Shown here piece by piece: positions 11,057-21,150 of a stretch of DNA of 64,000 nt. Source of the stretch: Epiperipatus broadwayi (taxonomy: Eukaryota; Onychophora; Udeonychophora; Euonychophora; Peripatidae); NCBI GenBank assembly GCA_028023455.1, contig JAQFVV010006342.1:1077001-1141000 (forward strand), read 5' to 3'. The notes under the pieces are model-generated. The model was not told the origin of the DNA and made no database searches. It saw only the letters and a list, made by a program, of their open reading frames with translations. Numbering within the stretch: position 1 is the stretch's first letter; the number at the start of each line of letters is the position of its first letter. A program made the translations under genes and the position numbers.

Positions 11057-11760
11057 TTGCAGCTGGAGAATATCTTTACATTGAACGGTTTTGAAGATAA
11101 ATGGAAAATGGTGGTACTTATGTGTTTAGCTGGTATAAAAGTAATAGAGATCATAAATAGATTAGTTGAGGTACCTATTACAGAGAATGTAAAGTATGAT
11201 GAATTAATAAAGAGATTAAGGATTATTTTACCCTCGACCAACCTGTCACATAGTTCCCCTAACCTTGTGAAATAAGAAGCTGTTTAATGAGGAAAAAAAT
11301 CAAAGAGTATAACTCAGCTCTGAGGAAATTAGCTAAAGATTGTGACTATGGGGATTTCATTGAGGAAATGCTCATGGATAAATTGTTATGGGGGATGTCT
11401 GATGATAGGCTCAGACAACAATTACTAACAGAACTGCCTATATACACATAGGCCATTAAGAAAGGCATAGCATATGAATTAATTCTTGAACAGACTCAGG
11501 TTTTTAATACTAACATTGAGGAAAATGTTAAAATAGGAGTGTTTAATACAGAAAATGAGAGTACTATACTGTGGAAAGCTGAAAGCAGTAAGAATTCTAT
11601 AACATGTTTTTGCTGCAGAAAAAAGGGCCACACTGCCAAAGAATGAAAGTGGCTCAAAGAAACATGTTTTAAATGTGGTAAAAAGAGGTATTTAGCATGT
11701 ATTTTGTAACCAGGAAGGTAATAGTAATGGCAAAAGTAAATTACCAATGCAAGCAAATAG
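11057..11760 (+). pseudogene. gag remnant with zinc knuckle
   Basis: The first block (11,057-11,275) contains NGFEDKWKMVVLMCLAG, typical of Ty3-type gag. After a frameshift it continues from about 11,287 with LRKLAKDCDYGDFIEEMLMD and DDRLRQQLL. The nucleic-acid-binding CCHC knuckle is at about 11,607-11,650 (C-F-C-C, then H, but the last Cys codon has become TGA), followed by a second partial knuckle (CFKCGKK). Gag would package the element RNA in cytoplasmic particles. There are at least two in-frame stops and a frameshift, so it is not functional. It lies directly downstream of the LTR leader and upstream of the protease region. Confidence 0.75.
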
Positions 11761-11769
11761 GGGAGGTTC

Positions 11770-12183
11770 TCACATGGTTAAAAACACGAACGTCCAAGGG
11801 TTAAATCAGTTTATGATTAAGTTAGTATTGTGTGGAAAAGAACTGTTGATGGAGATTGATAGTAGGTCAAATATTTCCCCGATGTCACTAACAGACTGGA
11901 TGTCATTGTGATCAGATAACATGGAAAGTAAATTAGAGAAAATGAACATTAGAGAGGGGATGTGAATGTGCTAAGATTATTAGGCAGTGTGACAGAGCCC
12001 ATCAATCACAGTGGTAAAAAAATGAATTTACCTCTATACATAGTAGAAAGGAAGTTTAGCCTCATCCTTGGGAGGAAGTGGTTCCACATACTAGGAATCC
12101 AAATTAATATTATTAAAAAAATCTCTCCAGATCAGGAAATGGCATACAAAAACCTGGATTTGTTTAATAAAGAATTGGGATTA
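11770..12183 (+). pseudogene. Retropepsin-like protease remnant, cut by a LINE
   Basis: The translation contains LCGKELLMEIDSRSN, where the catalytic D-(S/T)-G triad reads D-S-R. Further on come LPLYIVERKFSLILGRKWF and HILGIQI, matching the C-terminal half of Ty3-type proteases with their (L/I)LG(R) motif. Stops and a frameshift separate the two parts near 11,910-11,965. The sequence ends at the LINE target duplication (12,171-12,183). The 94-codon frame running to 12,246 is a chimera whose last 20 codons belong to the LINE. Confidence 0.7.
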
Positions 12184-12332
12184 GGATCCAATAGATGGTG
12201 CCAACTGGCTATAATCAAAGCACACCAGACTGCTATAAAATCCTAAATTATATTATTGTTACTAAATTTTTTTTTTCAATCTGAGTCGGGGTAATTTTAA
12301 AGTAAGCTCTTTCTCTATATTTATTTAATTAA

Positions 12333-12515
12333 ATGTTCAAAATGAGCAGTAAAGATGATCTGCTGGAACAGCAAATTCTTAGCTCTAAACCAATCTCAAA
12401 ATCATGCAGTGATTCTAATGTTAAGCAAGCCTTATCAAGCTCTCAGATAGAACAAGTTAAGAGCACTTCCAGTAATTTTAATTCAACTAATATTGACCAG
12501 GATGATTTTTATTAA
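12333..12515 (+). pseudogene. ORF1-like fragment of the LINE
   Basis: A 60-codon frame rich in Ser, Gln, Asn and Lys (contains SKPISKSCSDSNVKQ). It has no recognised domain and is followed by stops and by a Gln/Lys-rich frameshifted continuation to about 12,840, where PESTHPGLPGIPRF begins the region before the RT. It is likely the disordered N-terminal part of the LINE coding region. The function is unknown. Confidence 0.45.
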
Positions 12516-12884
12516 TTTTAAAAACTTACCAAAGGTATATACAAAAGCAAAAAGAATCCCAATCTATTAGTAAACAAAAGATTGCTGCGATCCCAAATGC
12601 TGAACAGAAAGCTGCTGTGATCGATCTGATCCAAATTTCAAAAAAAGGAAAAATCTAAGCAAAACCTATTCTTTTAATGAAAAAGTAAATGATAATACTC
12701 AAAATCAAAGTTACAATTTTAAAAAGTTTCCATCTCAAACAGAAAGCATTAATCACAATATCACCGAATCACAAATAGTACAAAAGTTACAGAACTACCC
12801 GGAGAGCACACATCCGGGACTACCTGGTATCCCAAGATTTGTGCTACTGCATCTGAGCCAATACACTGCACCCATAGTCTGACA

Positions 12885-14513
12885 ATGATCAATGTTCTCA
12901 CTGGGGACTTCCAGAACATCCCTCACCTCTACCTAGTTGCACTGGTGCCTTTCTTAAAAAAACAAATCAAACACTCAAAGCTAATAAACATATTGCCAAT
13001 TTCCATGATTCCACTCCTCATTAAAACAATAGAATCCCTAGTTAAAAATCACATACAAGAACAGATATATAGACAATTCTCCAAATATCAATTCGCCTGC
13101 AAAGGTGCCTCCATCAGTAATGCCGTCCAGCACTTCATACTACTTTCTGAACATGTCAGACTACAAAGAAAATCAAACCCATTAGTTATTCAATTAGACT
13201 TTTCCTCAGCATTTGACAACATCATTCCATCAATCTTACTACAAATGCTCCATGATTATCAAGTGCCAGATGTTTACATATGTATTATTGGAAATTTACT
13301 GTTCAACAGATCGATATTTACCTCTCTAGATGGAAAGCTGTCAGAGGGATTCAGACCCCATCTATCCATACCACAGGGATCCCCTTTGTCTACCCTCTGC
13401 TTCATAATGTGCCTTAACCCCTTTCTCATGGAAATAGAATGCAATATGCTGGGAATATACATGCCAGCACTAAAATATCTAGTTCACCACATCTCATATG
13501 TTGATGATGTTTCCATATTCATTCCTCACAAATCCCAGCTTCAAACTGTAATACAAATCATAAACAAATATGCCAAAAAACTAAATCTTAAAGTCAACTA
13601 CAATAAATCTTTCATCTGGAAAATCAAAACAGGTATAACAATTCCCTCAATATTCACAGCCTAGCCACAATCATTTCTGGGCTTTGCCATTGCCAAGTCT
13701 AGATTAGCCATGTCAAAGGACATCTTGAACTCAATACTAGACAAAACAAGAAAGGTAGTCAGCTCACTGTCAAGAATTTCAATATCACTACCCAGCAAGG
13801 TTGCCTTACTCAACATGCTAGTCTACCTGAGACTAAGCTACTACCTGCCATTCATAAAACCCACCAAAACGTTTGAACAATCAATGAACTTGTGATGCTC
13901 TAGGCTGCTTTGGAACGGCAAAGTTGTGGCCATAAGCATGGCTAAAGCTCAAATGCCCAAAGAATCAAATGGGCTCAGCCTGCATTCAGTGTCCATCCTG
14001 TACCTCCAAAAAGATCTGGGAGTGCTGCATGTGGCCAGCCTTGAACAAACAAACCTAAACTCCATGCCAACAGTGGAGCCCATGGATACTCCTCCTCCAC
14101 TCACCAGCAAATGGATAACAGATATATGGACTTATGACAGAAACTCAACAAACATAATGCAACTTACAATAGAGGAAAAAAAGACCTATTGGCAAACATA
14201 CAAACTCAAATACACCAATCAAACCATTTTACAGAATGATCTAGGGTTAAACAATAAACAATTCATAGCAAAATCGAAAAATTGGTTCTTAGAACCAAAA
14301 TACATTGACTTTCTGCTAAAGATCAATCTCTCCCCCCTGCCAACAAATCATTTTCTGGTGTGGAAAAGAGGGTTTAGCAAGATCAACCCTCAATGCCAAC
14401 TATGTACCACAGCAGACGAGACAATTCATCACCTCCTGTATTTCTGCCCTTTCTCAAGCTGGTCAGATCCTTTTTTAACGAAAGTGTGTCACTCGATATT
14501 AAAAAAGTTTTAA
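12885..14513 (+). pseudogene. LINE reverse transcriptase with C-terminal zinc-binding motif, two in-frame stops
   Basis: One frame runs from ATG 12,885 to 14,513, interrupted only by stops at 13,662 and 13,893. RT landmarks in order are a conserved region with ISMIPLLIKTIESLVKNHIQ, motif A in QLDFSSAFDNI, motif B in SIPQGSPLSTLCF, and the catalytic site SYVDDVSIF with both Asp present. After the RT come a W-N-G-K-V-V block and a zinc-binding-like CQLC...HHLLYFC motif at about 14,390-14,450. A frameshift near 14,500 moves the last 40 codons to another frame (to 14,620). The true start probably lies upstream, since RT-like sequence already begins near 12,760 in another frame. Confidence 0.85.
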
Positions 14514-14897
14514 TCATTCAAAAGGCTATAAAGAGTGGCACCTCGAAAATCAGAATTGCCATTACTCTAACCTTTGCAATCTGGCTATCCATATGCAAGT
14601 GTATATTTGAAAAATGCTAATCATGGTGTCTGCAACATCTATATCAAATTACTTAAGCAGCTCAGGAACAGAGATAGATTGCTGGCTCTGGATTGGCTTT
14701 TCCATGAAACCTGGACTAAGGTCACCCTCCCAAAGGAGTGAAGGAGGGCAATGGCCCCCAGTCTTGGACCACAGCAAGTTCTACAGAGTAAATGTTTTGC
14801 AACAGTGTAAAAAGAATATAGCTATGTATAAACATGTTCAATTGTATCTAATAAATTTTAATTTATTTCAATAATAAAAAAAAAAGAATTGGGATTA

Positions 14898-15319
14898 ATT
14901 AATACACGCACAGTTGGTGTAGAGTTGCTGGGGAATGTGTGACCAGTTGTGAATAAAACTCAGAAAATCTCATTCACTCAAAAAACTGTAGAAATGGCAG
15001 ATAGTGCCAGCAAAAGGGAGAGTAGCTCTGTGGATGGTAGCCATGTATTAAACCACCTTCAACAACAACAAAAAGCAGTTTCAGAAAAGAATAGAATTGC
15101 TTCAATATGAGAATAGAGTTTTAAAAATAGAATTAGAAACTTATAAATTAAGAGTAAAATCCATACAAGAGGAAGAATTTATTAATAAAATACATATAAC
15201 ATATAACAGGACAGAAAAAAGAAAATGCCTATGTAATAGGTAATAAACTTTGAATTTGAGAAGTGATCAGGAGAAAATGGGCTCAAAGAATAATCACAAA
15301 ATTTATTGTCAAAAAAAGT
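14898..15319 (+). other. LTR element internal sequence, short coiled-coil-like frame
   Basis: This region resumes the LTR element after the LINE. ATG at 14,994 opens a 38-codon frame (contains SASKRESSSVDGSHVLNH) that stops at 15,110. A second frame continues with NRVLKIELETYKLRVKS, giving a charged, helical, coiled-coil-like stretch. Such a protein is not expected between protease and integrase, so this may be a rearranged gag start or an extra ORF. RT, RNase H and the integrase core are missing here. Confidence 0.4.
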
Positions 15320-15608
15320 AGTAATCATTCAAGTAAAGGATGAGACAACATACAGAAGGTATGTAAATCATGTCCACCATTGATTTGAGGAAGACTTGCA
15401 AATTTCAGTGGCCATATACAAAGCAGAAAGTCAGGAAATACAAGAGATAGCAGAATCAACACCACATGAAAGAATAATCGAGGAGGATCAAAAACCAAAA
15501 AGTAGTGAGAGTGAATCTGAAATTTGGGAACATGAAATTGAATCAACTCTGAAACCAAACATAATAATAACTAGATCACCCAGCCCAGATGACAGGTATG
15601 GTGGGTAG
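15320..15608 (+). pseudogene. pol C-terminal tail (integrase C-terminus-like)
   Basis: The plus-strand translation contains VIQVKDETTYRRYVNHVHH, resembling the end of Ty3-type integrases (strand-loop then R-x-H-x-N-x-L/V). An acidic Glu/Ser-rich tail ending at 15,608 follows, interrupted by one stop near 15,385. It lies 55 bp before the 3' LTR, as expected for the end of pol. The catalytic integrase core is absent. Confidence 0.5.
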
Positions 15609-16148
15609 TTAAATTCAAGGATTATATGTAAATTGAAGCAATTTTCTGGAGTAAGTGGAGGAGTGTAAAATATTCAATTTATATTTAAAAAATTGAGTAA
15701 TAGTGCTGTGAAATAAATCAATTAAAGAAATGGGCAGTACAGCATTGATTGATCCATGCCATAAGATGGCGCTGTTGCTAGTGAAAAATGAATAGATATA
15801 ATGTTACTGGGCTGATTTGATTATTATTTTGTAATGTTATCATGGGTTTTTTTTGGTTTGGATTTTTTTTTTTTTGACCGTATTTTCTTTTTTTTTTAGA
15901 TAAATAAATTGAATTTTTAATTTTTTTTTGAATACGTTTTTTAAAACCTTTTTTTTTTAAAAAAGAAAACTTGTTGTTTAACAAAATTGGATTATGGTCT
16001 TTTTTTTTTTAAAGGAACTTTTTTTTTTCCGCTTTTGATTCGGTCTTTTTTTTTAAAAGTAACTTTTTTTTTTGCTTTTTTAAACAACTTATATATATAT
16101 TAGGGTTCATTTAACATGATTTTATTTATAAAAACAATTACATCAAAA

Positions 16149-16182
16149 ATTAATTTTTCAAAATATATTTTGAAAAATTAAT
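16149..16182. repeat. Perfect 34-bp palindrome inside Merlin-1
   Basis: ATTAATTTTTCAAAATA is followed by its exact reverse complement. It lies about 80-110 bp beyond the transposase stop codon, so it may fold as a 3' hairpin in the transcript. Its role is unknown. Confidence 0.8.
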
Positions 16183-16250
16183 GATGGGTCTTTACATATT
16201 TTTGATGTCTTTTAAAAACAAACAAGAACAAAAAATTGATAATTTGGTAA

Positions 16251-17090
16251 CTACAATAAATGCATTTCATCTAAGATGGCACAGAACATGTCTTGATTTT
16301 TTTTCTGATGTCTCCATAGAAATTCGGCTATATAATTATTGACATCTTCTCTTCTTGTGCCTTGTGTTCTCTTGTTTCGCCACTTGGAAACAACCCCAAA
16401 GACATTCAATGTTCTGGGTATGCATGCCAGTGTCAGGGTCCACAAAATTATATTTGTGATTTACTCTCGAGTGGTGATATCCAGAAGCCTCCAATGCACA
16501 AGTTGTGTATTCTTTCCAGCAATCAGAATAGATTGTGGAACCAGGCATGATGTTCTCATGGATGGACTGTGTAAGGATGTTGGCAGATCGGGAGGCTACA
16601 GATGCTACAAAACAATCACTTGTCTCATGACACCCCCCCCTGAAAATCCATTGTTGCAGAAGGATTCTGCCCTGGTTTTTCTGCTGACTGAACATCATCT
16701 CATCCACTTCCACTGTCATACCTGGACCACCGATTCGGCGACCAGAAACAAGGCTTTCTCGACACAGTTCTCTAATAGCTATGGTCACATGCCTTACTGC
16801 ATTCTCACACATTTGTAATTCACCTGCCATCTGCTTTACTGTGAGCTCATCCTGGCTCCAGTAATATATTAGCCATAACGCTTTTAAAAAAGACATTTTG
16901 CAGCCCTCAAACCACGTTCCATGACGAATGGAACACCTTCGTTGACATTGCTGTGATTCACATTCCATTTGACAGGGTTGACTATGCCTTACTTTCATTA
17001 AACTACCACAAAGGCAGTTCTTCTGGGTGAGGAGAATATTTCTCTGTTGAAAAAAGGTCACCACATCTGCTTCTGTAGTAGGCAAATCTA
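16251..17090 (-). pseudogene. Merlin (IS1016/IS1595-type) transposase, one frameshift
   Basis: The minus-strand frame is open from about 17,096 to 16,336, and the C-terminus continues in the next frame to 16,251. An N-terminal Cys-rich zinc-binding region (CLCGSLMKV ... MECESQQCQRRC) precedes a helix-turn-helix-like part. The DDE core has EVDEMMF (first Asp), YSDCWKEY (second Asp) and QNIECLWG (third acidic residue). The C-terminus ends YIAEFLWRHQKK. The single frame change lies in a T/G run near 16,393. No ATG precedes the conserved DLPTTEADVV start before an upstream stop, so the initiator is lost or was supplied by splicing. A functional enzyme would cut and join the TIRs in the nucleus. 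Confidence 0.85.
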
Positions 17091-18332
17091 CAAATCAAAA
17101 TGCCAGACGATCGTCTGCCATTGAAATGTTTTGATGTCAAAAAAGTCTCAGAAAGTGCGCGACTTGATCGTGAACTTTGCCAAATTGTGACTAACACTTC
17201 TCATTTCCTGAATTCTGACTCCTGACAACGAAACCAGGGGCATTTGAAAAATCATTGCAATTTTTACGAACGAAAAAAAAAAAAAATACATCGAAGCAAA
17301 AAAAAAAAAACATTATAATATAGTTTTCGTCATTCAAAATACAGAAACCTTCACATAATATGCTGTACAATAGTTAAGAGTAATGTCTAAAGAGAGTCTT
17401 GCATACTTGTTGCTAATAATGTTCAACATACTAGAGATGTTGGGGTAAGGGTGCACTTCAACATTGTAGCGGTTGAATAGTTTACAGGCCATAAGATCTA
17501 TGAGTGGCCTTGTAAACAGCATATTTATGTGCTTTAGCATAGAAACAGTGCCATCTTATGGCATGGATCAATCAATGCTGTATTACCAAGAAATGTTTAA
17601 TTAAACTAAGTTTTAAAAATAAAAGCTTTGAATAGAGACATGTATATATGAATTAAATGTGTAGATCTTAAAACTTAGTTTATACGAAAATACATTCCTA
17701 AGATAAATGGGGAATTAATATGCATAATTAAAAGGTTAAGAGAAATTGTATTTGATTTAGAGAGAGATAACAAACTCCTAAATCTAATAATAATTAAATT
17801 GTTAAGTGAAACTAATTAAAGTAAAAGTCAAATTACTCTAGAAAAAATAAGAAAACGAAAATAGAGGGGGATATAAAAAACTAGAGAAAAAGGATGATGT
17901 GCTCTTTTGGGGTTGCTGCCTACTGTTGCTGATTCCACGAATCGAAATTGCAGTGCAGAACATCATCAGTGAACTTAGGTAACGAAGCCGATTAGGACTT
18001 TTAGCAGACCATCCCAGTCTTATTATTATTTTATGAAATGCCTCAAGAGGCTTGTCGAGAGTATTGTTTTTTAAAAGACTGTAGACTGTGTGGTGAAGGT
18101 AAAGTACATTGTTGTTTACCTAAACTGTAGGAACATTTTATTCATTATTTAACTTGATAAGTTATACTCACACAAGTGCAGACTTATATGTATGCAGAAG
18201 ATTTGATTAGTAACTGTTTAATTGTTAATTAACTATTTTAATACTACTATATATGTGTTGTTGTCTGTTAACATTAATTATGGTATTCATGTTTCCTGAC
18301 TGCTCCATCAGAGTTGAGAACACAGCACACTG

Positions 18333-18690
18333 AAAACTTAAATTTATTATCAAATTTATGCTGTAAAAACATTTGTAATCCTTTACATCTAGTAACTATA
18401 TCATCTGATATCGAATATAAGTCTAACATTCTTCTTCTTCTTGCTATATTTAAATATAATTGTTTTTTACAATCTTTTACAATAAACTTTAATAATGTAA
18501 CCCCCACTAAACCCATGGCTTCTTTCTTTCTATGAATAGATGGATTAACAACCATATTACAACAGATTGGAAAAACTTTAAATTTCATGCACTTCTTTAA
18601 GAACTTTACTGGTTCTCCTATTTTAACAATTTCTTTACATAACTTCAAGGCCGTACTTCTGATCTGATCAATAGTCCATAATTATACTAT
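18333..18690 (-). pseudogene. PLE-1, N-terminal part
   Basis: The minus-strand translation has FLKKCMKFKVFPICCN, a block with RKKEAMGLVG, and FLQHKFDNKF. It matches plus-strand PLE-4 at 21,160-21,465. Left of 18,333 the match resumes at 10,571, across the LTR insertion. The last codons of the open frame beyond 18,333 (to 18,274) are LTR sequence. Upstream (18,690-18,760) lies the 3' untranslated region of PLE-2, so PLE-2 and PLE-1 are joined head to tail. Confidence 0.8.
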
Positions 18691-19850
18691 TAAATAATAA
18701 ATAAATAACAGATAAATTCTGTCAAATAATGTAAATTATTTTTTGTGTATAAACTGTGATACACAGAGTAGAAAAAATTCTAAAAACAATAGCAACTAAT
18801 ACTATTTTTCCAAGCACTTTCAGAACCATGTATGGAAATCATGATGACGTATTGGAACTGAACAGTTAATATTCCAGCACATGCTCAGTAGAACACTAGT
18901 GTTATGCTGATTGATAATGTTATTAGACTGCCCAATAAACCAAGCTTCTTTCAACTTCCTCTTTCTATTATTCGAGTCATTGCACACAACACTGATACTT
19001 TTAGGATGCAATTCATGCCCACAAGTACTTTCATGATTTGAAAAAACAGAATTAACTTGCAAACCACTTTTAGATTTTTTTGTTGATAAACATGCTGTTG
19101 CAATCATGTTAATACATTAGTCTCCATTTCATTGTAATAGCATTACAACCAATTTCTCTGCAGGCAATTGAATAAACCACTTCATACCTATTCATTTCTT
19201 CCACACTACCTTTTGAATTATTTATTAGTTTATTTAAATACGAAGGTGATCAGAATCCTATATCATAAACTTTACCAATTATATTTTTTAACTTAGTACT
19301 TATAGATGGCACATAAGCCAAAAATCCACTTTTTGTCTGTTTTATTTTTTATATTCACTTTATGTTTAAACTTCACATTATTATTAAACAACCTCAATTG
19401 CCTGTGTAATATAGTTTTCTTGTATTTCACACTTATCAAGTCATCAGTATATCTCTCAATATTCCTTTTTCTATTTGCCTCAAATTTTAGATGCAAATTG
19501 CTATACAAAAAACAATTTAATCCAGCCATTTTATAATTTAAAGGAACATTCAGTGATGGATGTATAAAACCCCATACATTTAATGATATAACAAGCATTT
19601 TATACTGAAACACATTGCAGAGTCTATAAATATTCACATCTATATACTTTAAAGCTTCATCATACTCAAACTCCATAGTGCATGACAGAGCAGAATTCAC
19701 ATTTAACTTATCAAACACATTTTCTGTCACATCTTTTGATCCTTATGCAAAAACATCATCCACATATCTTCTGTACACTAAATCACTACTCCTTATAATT
19801 GGCCAATGAGGTTGGCAGTAAGTGGTATTGTGTGTAGTTTGTATGTTTTG
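18691..19850 (-). pseudogene. Penelope-like element PLE-2, RT palm to 3' end
   Basis: In minus-strand order: YRRYVDDVFA-type palm motif (19,740-19,797), thumb and linker (19,293-19,730; contains FDKLNVNSALSCTM, NVWGFIHPSLN, RYTDDLISVKYKKT), and GIY-YIG C-terminal part (18,820-19,107) with HELHPKSISVVCNDSNNR. Then follows a 3' untranslated region with an AACTGAACAGTTAATATTCC block. The frame is broken between linker and nuclease. The next copy's N-terminus starts at once, a head-to-tail arrangement reported for PLEs. This element is the mirror of PLE-3. Confidence 0.8.
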
Positions 19851-20020
19851 GAAATTCTGTCACATCTTTTGATCCATACACAAAAACATCATCCACATAT
19901 CTTCTATACACTAAATCATTACTCCTTATAAATGGCTCTATAATATATTTTTGCATTTCCAAAACATACAAACTACACATGATACTACTTACTGCTAACT
20001 TCATTGGCCAATTATAAGAA
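19786..20020. repeat. Small inverted segments at the palindrome centre
   Basis: A plus-oriented PLE piece (19,790-19,850, WPMRLAVSGI type) is followed by a minus-oriented piece (19,851-20,004, with LVYRRYVDDVFVYGSKDV), then plus again from 20,005. TTATAATTGGCCAAT occurs at 19,793 and its inverse at 20,004. The same short PLE region thus appears three times in alternating orientation. Confidence 0.7.
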
Positions 20021-21150
20021 GTAGTGATTTAGTGAACAGAAGATATGTGGATGATGTTTTTGCACAAGGATCAAAAGATGTGACAGAAAATGTGTTTGAT
20101 AAGTTAAATGTGAACTCTGCTCTGTCATGCGCTCTGGAATTTGAGTATGATGGAGTTTTAAAATATATAGATGTGAATGCGTATAGATTCTGTAATGTGT
20201 TTGGGTATAAAATGCTTGTTATAACATTAAATGTAAGGGGTTTTATACACCCATCATTGAATGTTTCTTTAAATTATAAGATAGCTGGATTAAAATGTTT
20301 TTTGTATCTCAATTTGCATCTTTGTAAATTTGAGGCAGATAGAAAAGGAATATTGAGAAATATATTGATGACTTGATAAGTGTGAGATACAAGAAAACTA
20401 TATTACACAAGCAATTGGGGTTGTTTTATAATAATGTGAAGTTTAAACATAAGGTAGATGTAAAAAATAAAACAGACAAAAAGTGGATTTTTTGGGCTTG
20501 TATGCCATCTATAAGTACGAAATTAAAAAAACATAATTGGTAAAGATTATAATATAGGATTCCAGTCACCTTTGTGTTTAAATAGACTAATAAATAATTT
20601 AAAAGATAGTGTGGAAGAAATGAATAGGTATGAAGTAGTTTATTCAATTGCCTGCAGAGAAATTGTTGTAATGCTATATATTACGGTGAAATGAAGATTA
20701 ACATATTAATGTGATTGCAACAGCATATTCATAAGTAGAAAAAATCTAAAAGTGATTTGGAAGTTAATTCTGTTTTTCCAAATCATGAAAGTAGTTATGG
20801 GCATGAGTTTCATCCTCAAAATCTCAGTACTGTGTGCAATGAATTGACTGATAGAAAGAGGAAGTTGAAAGAGGCTTGGTTTATTGTGAAGTCTAATAAA
20901 GTTATCAATTAACATATCACTACTGTTCCACTGAGCATGCTCAAATATTAACAATTCTGTTCCAATATGTTGCCATGATTCTGCTCCACAGTATGGAAAG
21001 TGTTTGGCCAAATAGTATTAGTAGTTAATGTTTTTTGAATTTTATTCTGTTTATCACAGTTTTTATGTAAAGAATAATTTATATTATTTGACAGAGTTTT
21101 TGTATTATTCATTTATTATTTAATAGTATAATTGTGGATTATCAATATGA
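20005..21150 (+). pseudogene. Penelope-like element PLE-3, RT palm to 3' end
   Basis: From 20,032 a 114-codon frame has NRRYVDDVFAQGS (RT catalytic motif with both Asp), FDKLNVNSALSC and NVRGFIHPSLN. A frameshift near 20,350 leads to the linker with KTDKKWIFWAC (to 20,520). The nuclease part is about 20,650-20,890 (frame broken), and the 3' UTR reaches 21,130. PLE-4 starts immediately after. This is the mirror copy of PLE-2. Confidence 0.8.

Larger units (their letters stand above)
12184..14884 (+). mobile_element. Non-LTR retrotransposon (LINE) inserted in the LTR element
   Basis: The 13-bp target duplication AGAATTGGGATTA occurs at 12,171-12,183 and 14,885-14,897, and a poly-A tail ends at 14,884. 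The 2.7-kb body has a small ORF1-like frame and an RT-containing ORF2, but no endonuclease domain is recognised upstream of the RT. It is therefore probably 5' truncated or rearranged. The RT class could not be fixed by eye. The C-terminal CCHC motif occurs in several LINE clades. Confidence 0.85.
15733..17587 (-). mobile_element. Merlin DNA transposon, complete with TIRs and 8-bp target duplication
   Basis: Terminal inverted repeats of at least 38 bp start GGCAGTACAGC on the left and GGTAATACAGC on the right (reversed), differing at two positions. The target duplication AAGAAATG is at 15,725-15,732 and 17,588-17,595. The intact 5' LTR shows the empty site as one copy. The single transposase gene is on the minus strand. 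The GG ends, 8-bp duplication and IS1016-type transposase define the Merlin superfamily. The flanking 400 bp on the left is poly-T/poly-A rich. Confidence 0.9.
10577..18327 (+). mobile_element. Ty3-like LTR retrotransposon inserted in PLE-1, itself hit twice
   Basis: The ends are TGTAAAAT and AACACAGCA (TG...CA), flanked by the 5-bp target duplication CACTG at 10,572-10,576 and 18,328-18,332. PLE-1 reads straight across when the element is removed. Inside are a short 5' LTR, gag with a zinc knuckle, a protease-like region, a pol C-terminal tail, a polypurine stretch (AAGTGGAGGAG) just before the 3' LTR, and the 3' LTR. RT, RNase H and most of integrase are absent. It carries a LINE at 12,184-14,884 and a Merlin transposon at 15,733-17,587. 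The element is non-autonomous and decayed. Confidence 0.85.
15664..18327 (+). repeat. 3' LTR (about 800 bp) interrupted by a Merlin transposon
   Basis: It begins TGTAAAATATTC and ends GAGAACACAGCA. The Merlin insertion at 15,733-17,587 and one copy of its 8-bp target account for 1,863 bp, leaving about 801 bp of LTR. Positions 17,710-18,270 have no counterpart in the 5' LTR. They include a G+C-richer patch (17,890-18,050) that might be the LTR transcription start and R region. The preceding AAGTGGAGGAG is a likely polypurine tract. Confidence 0.75.
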
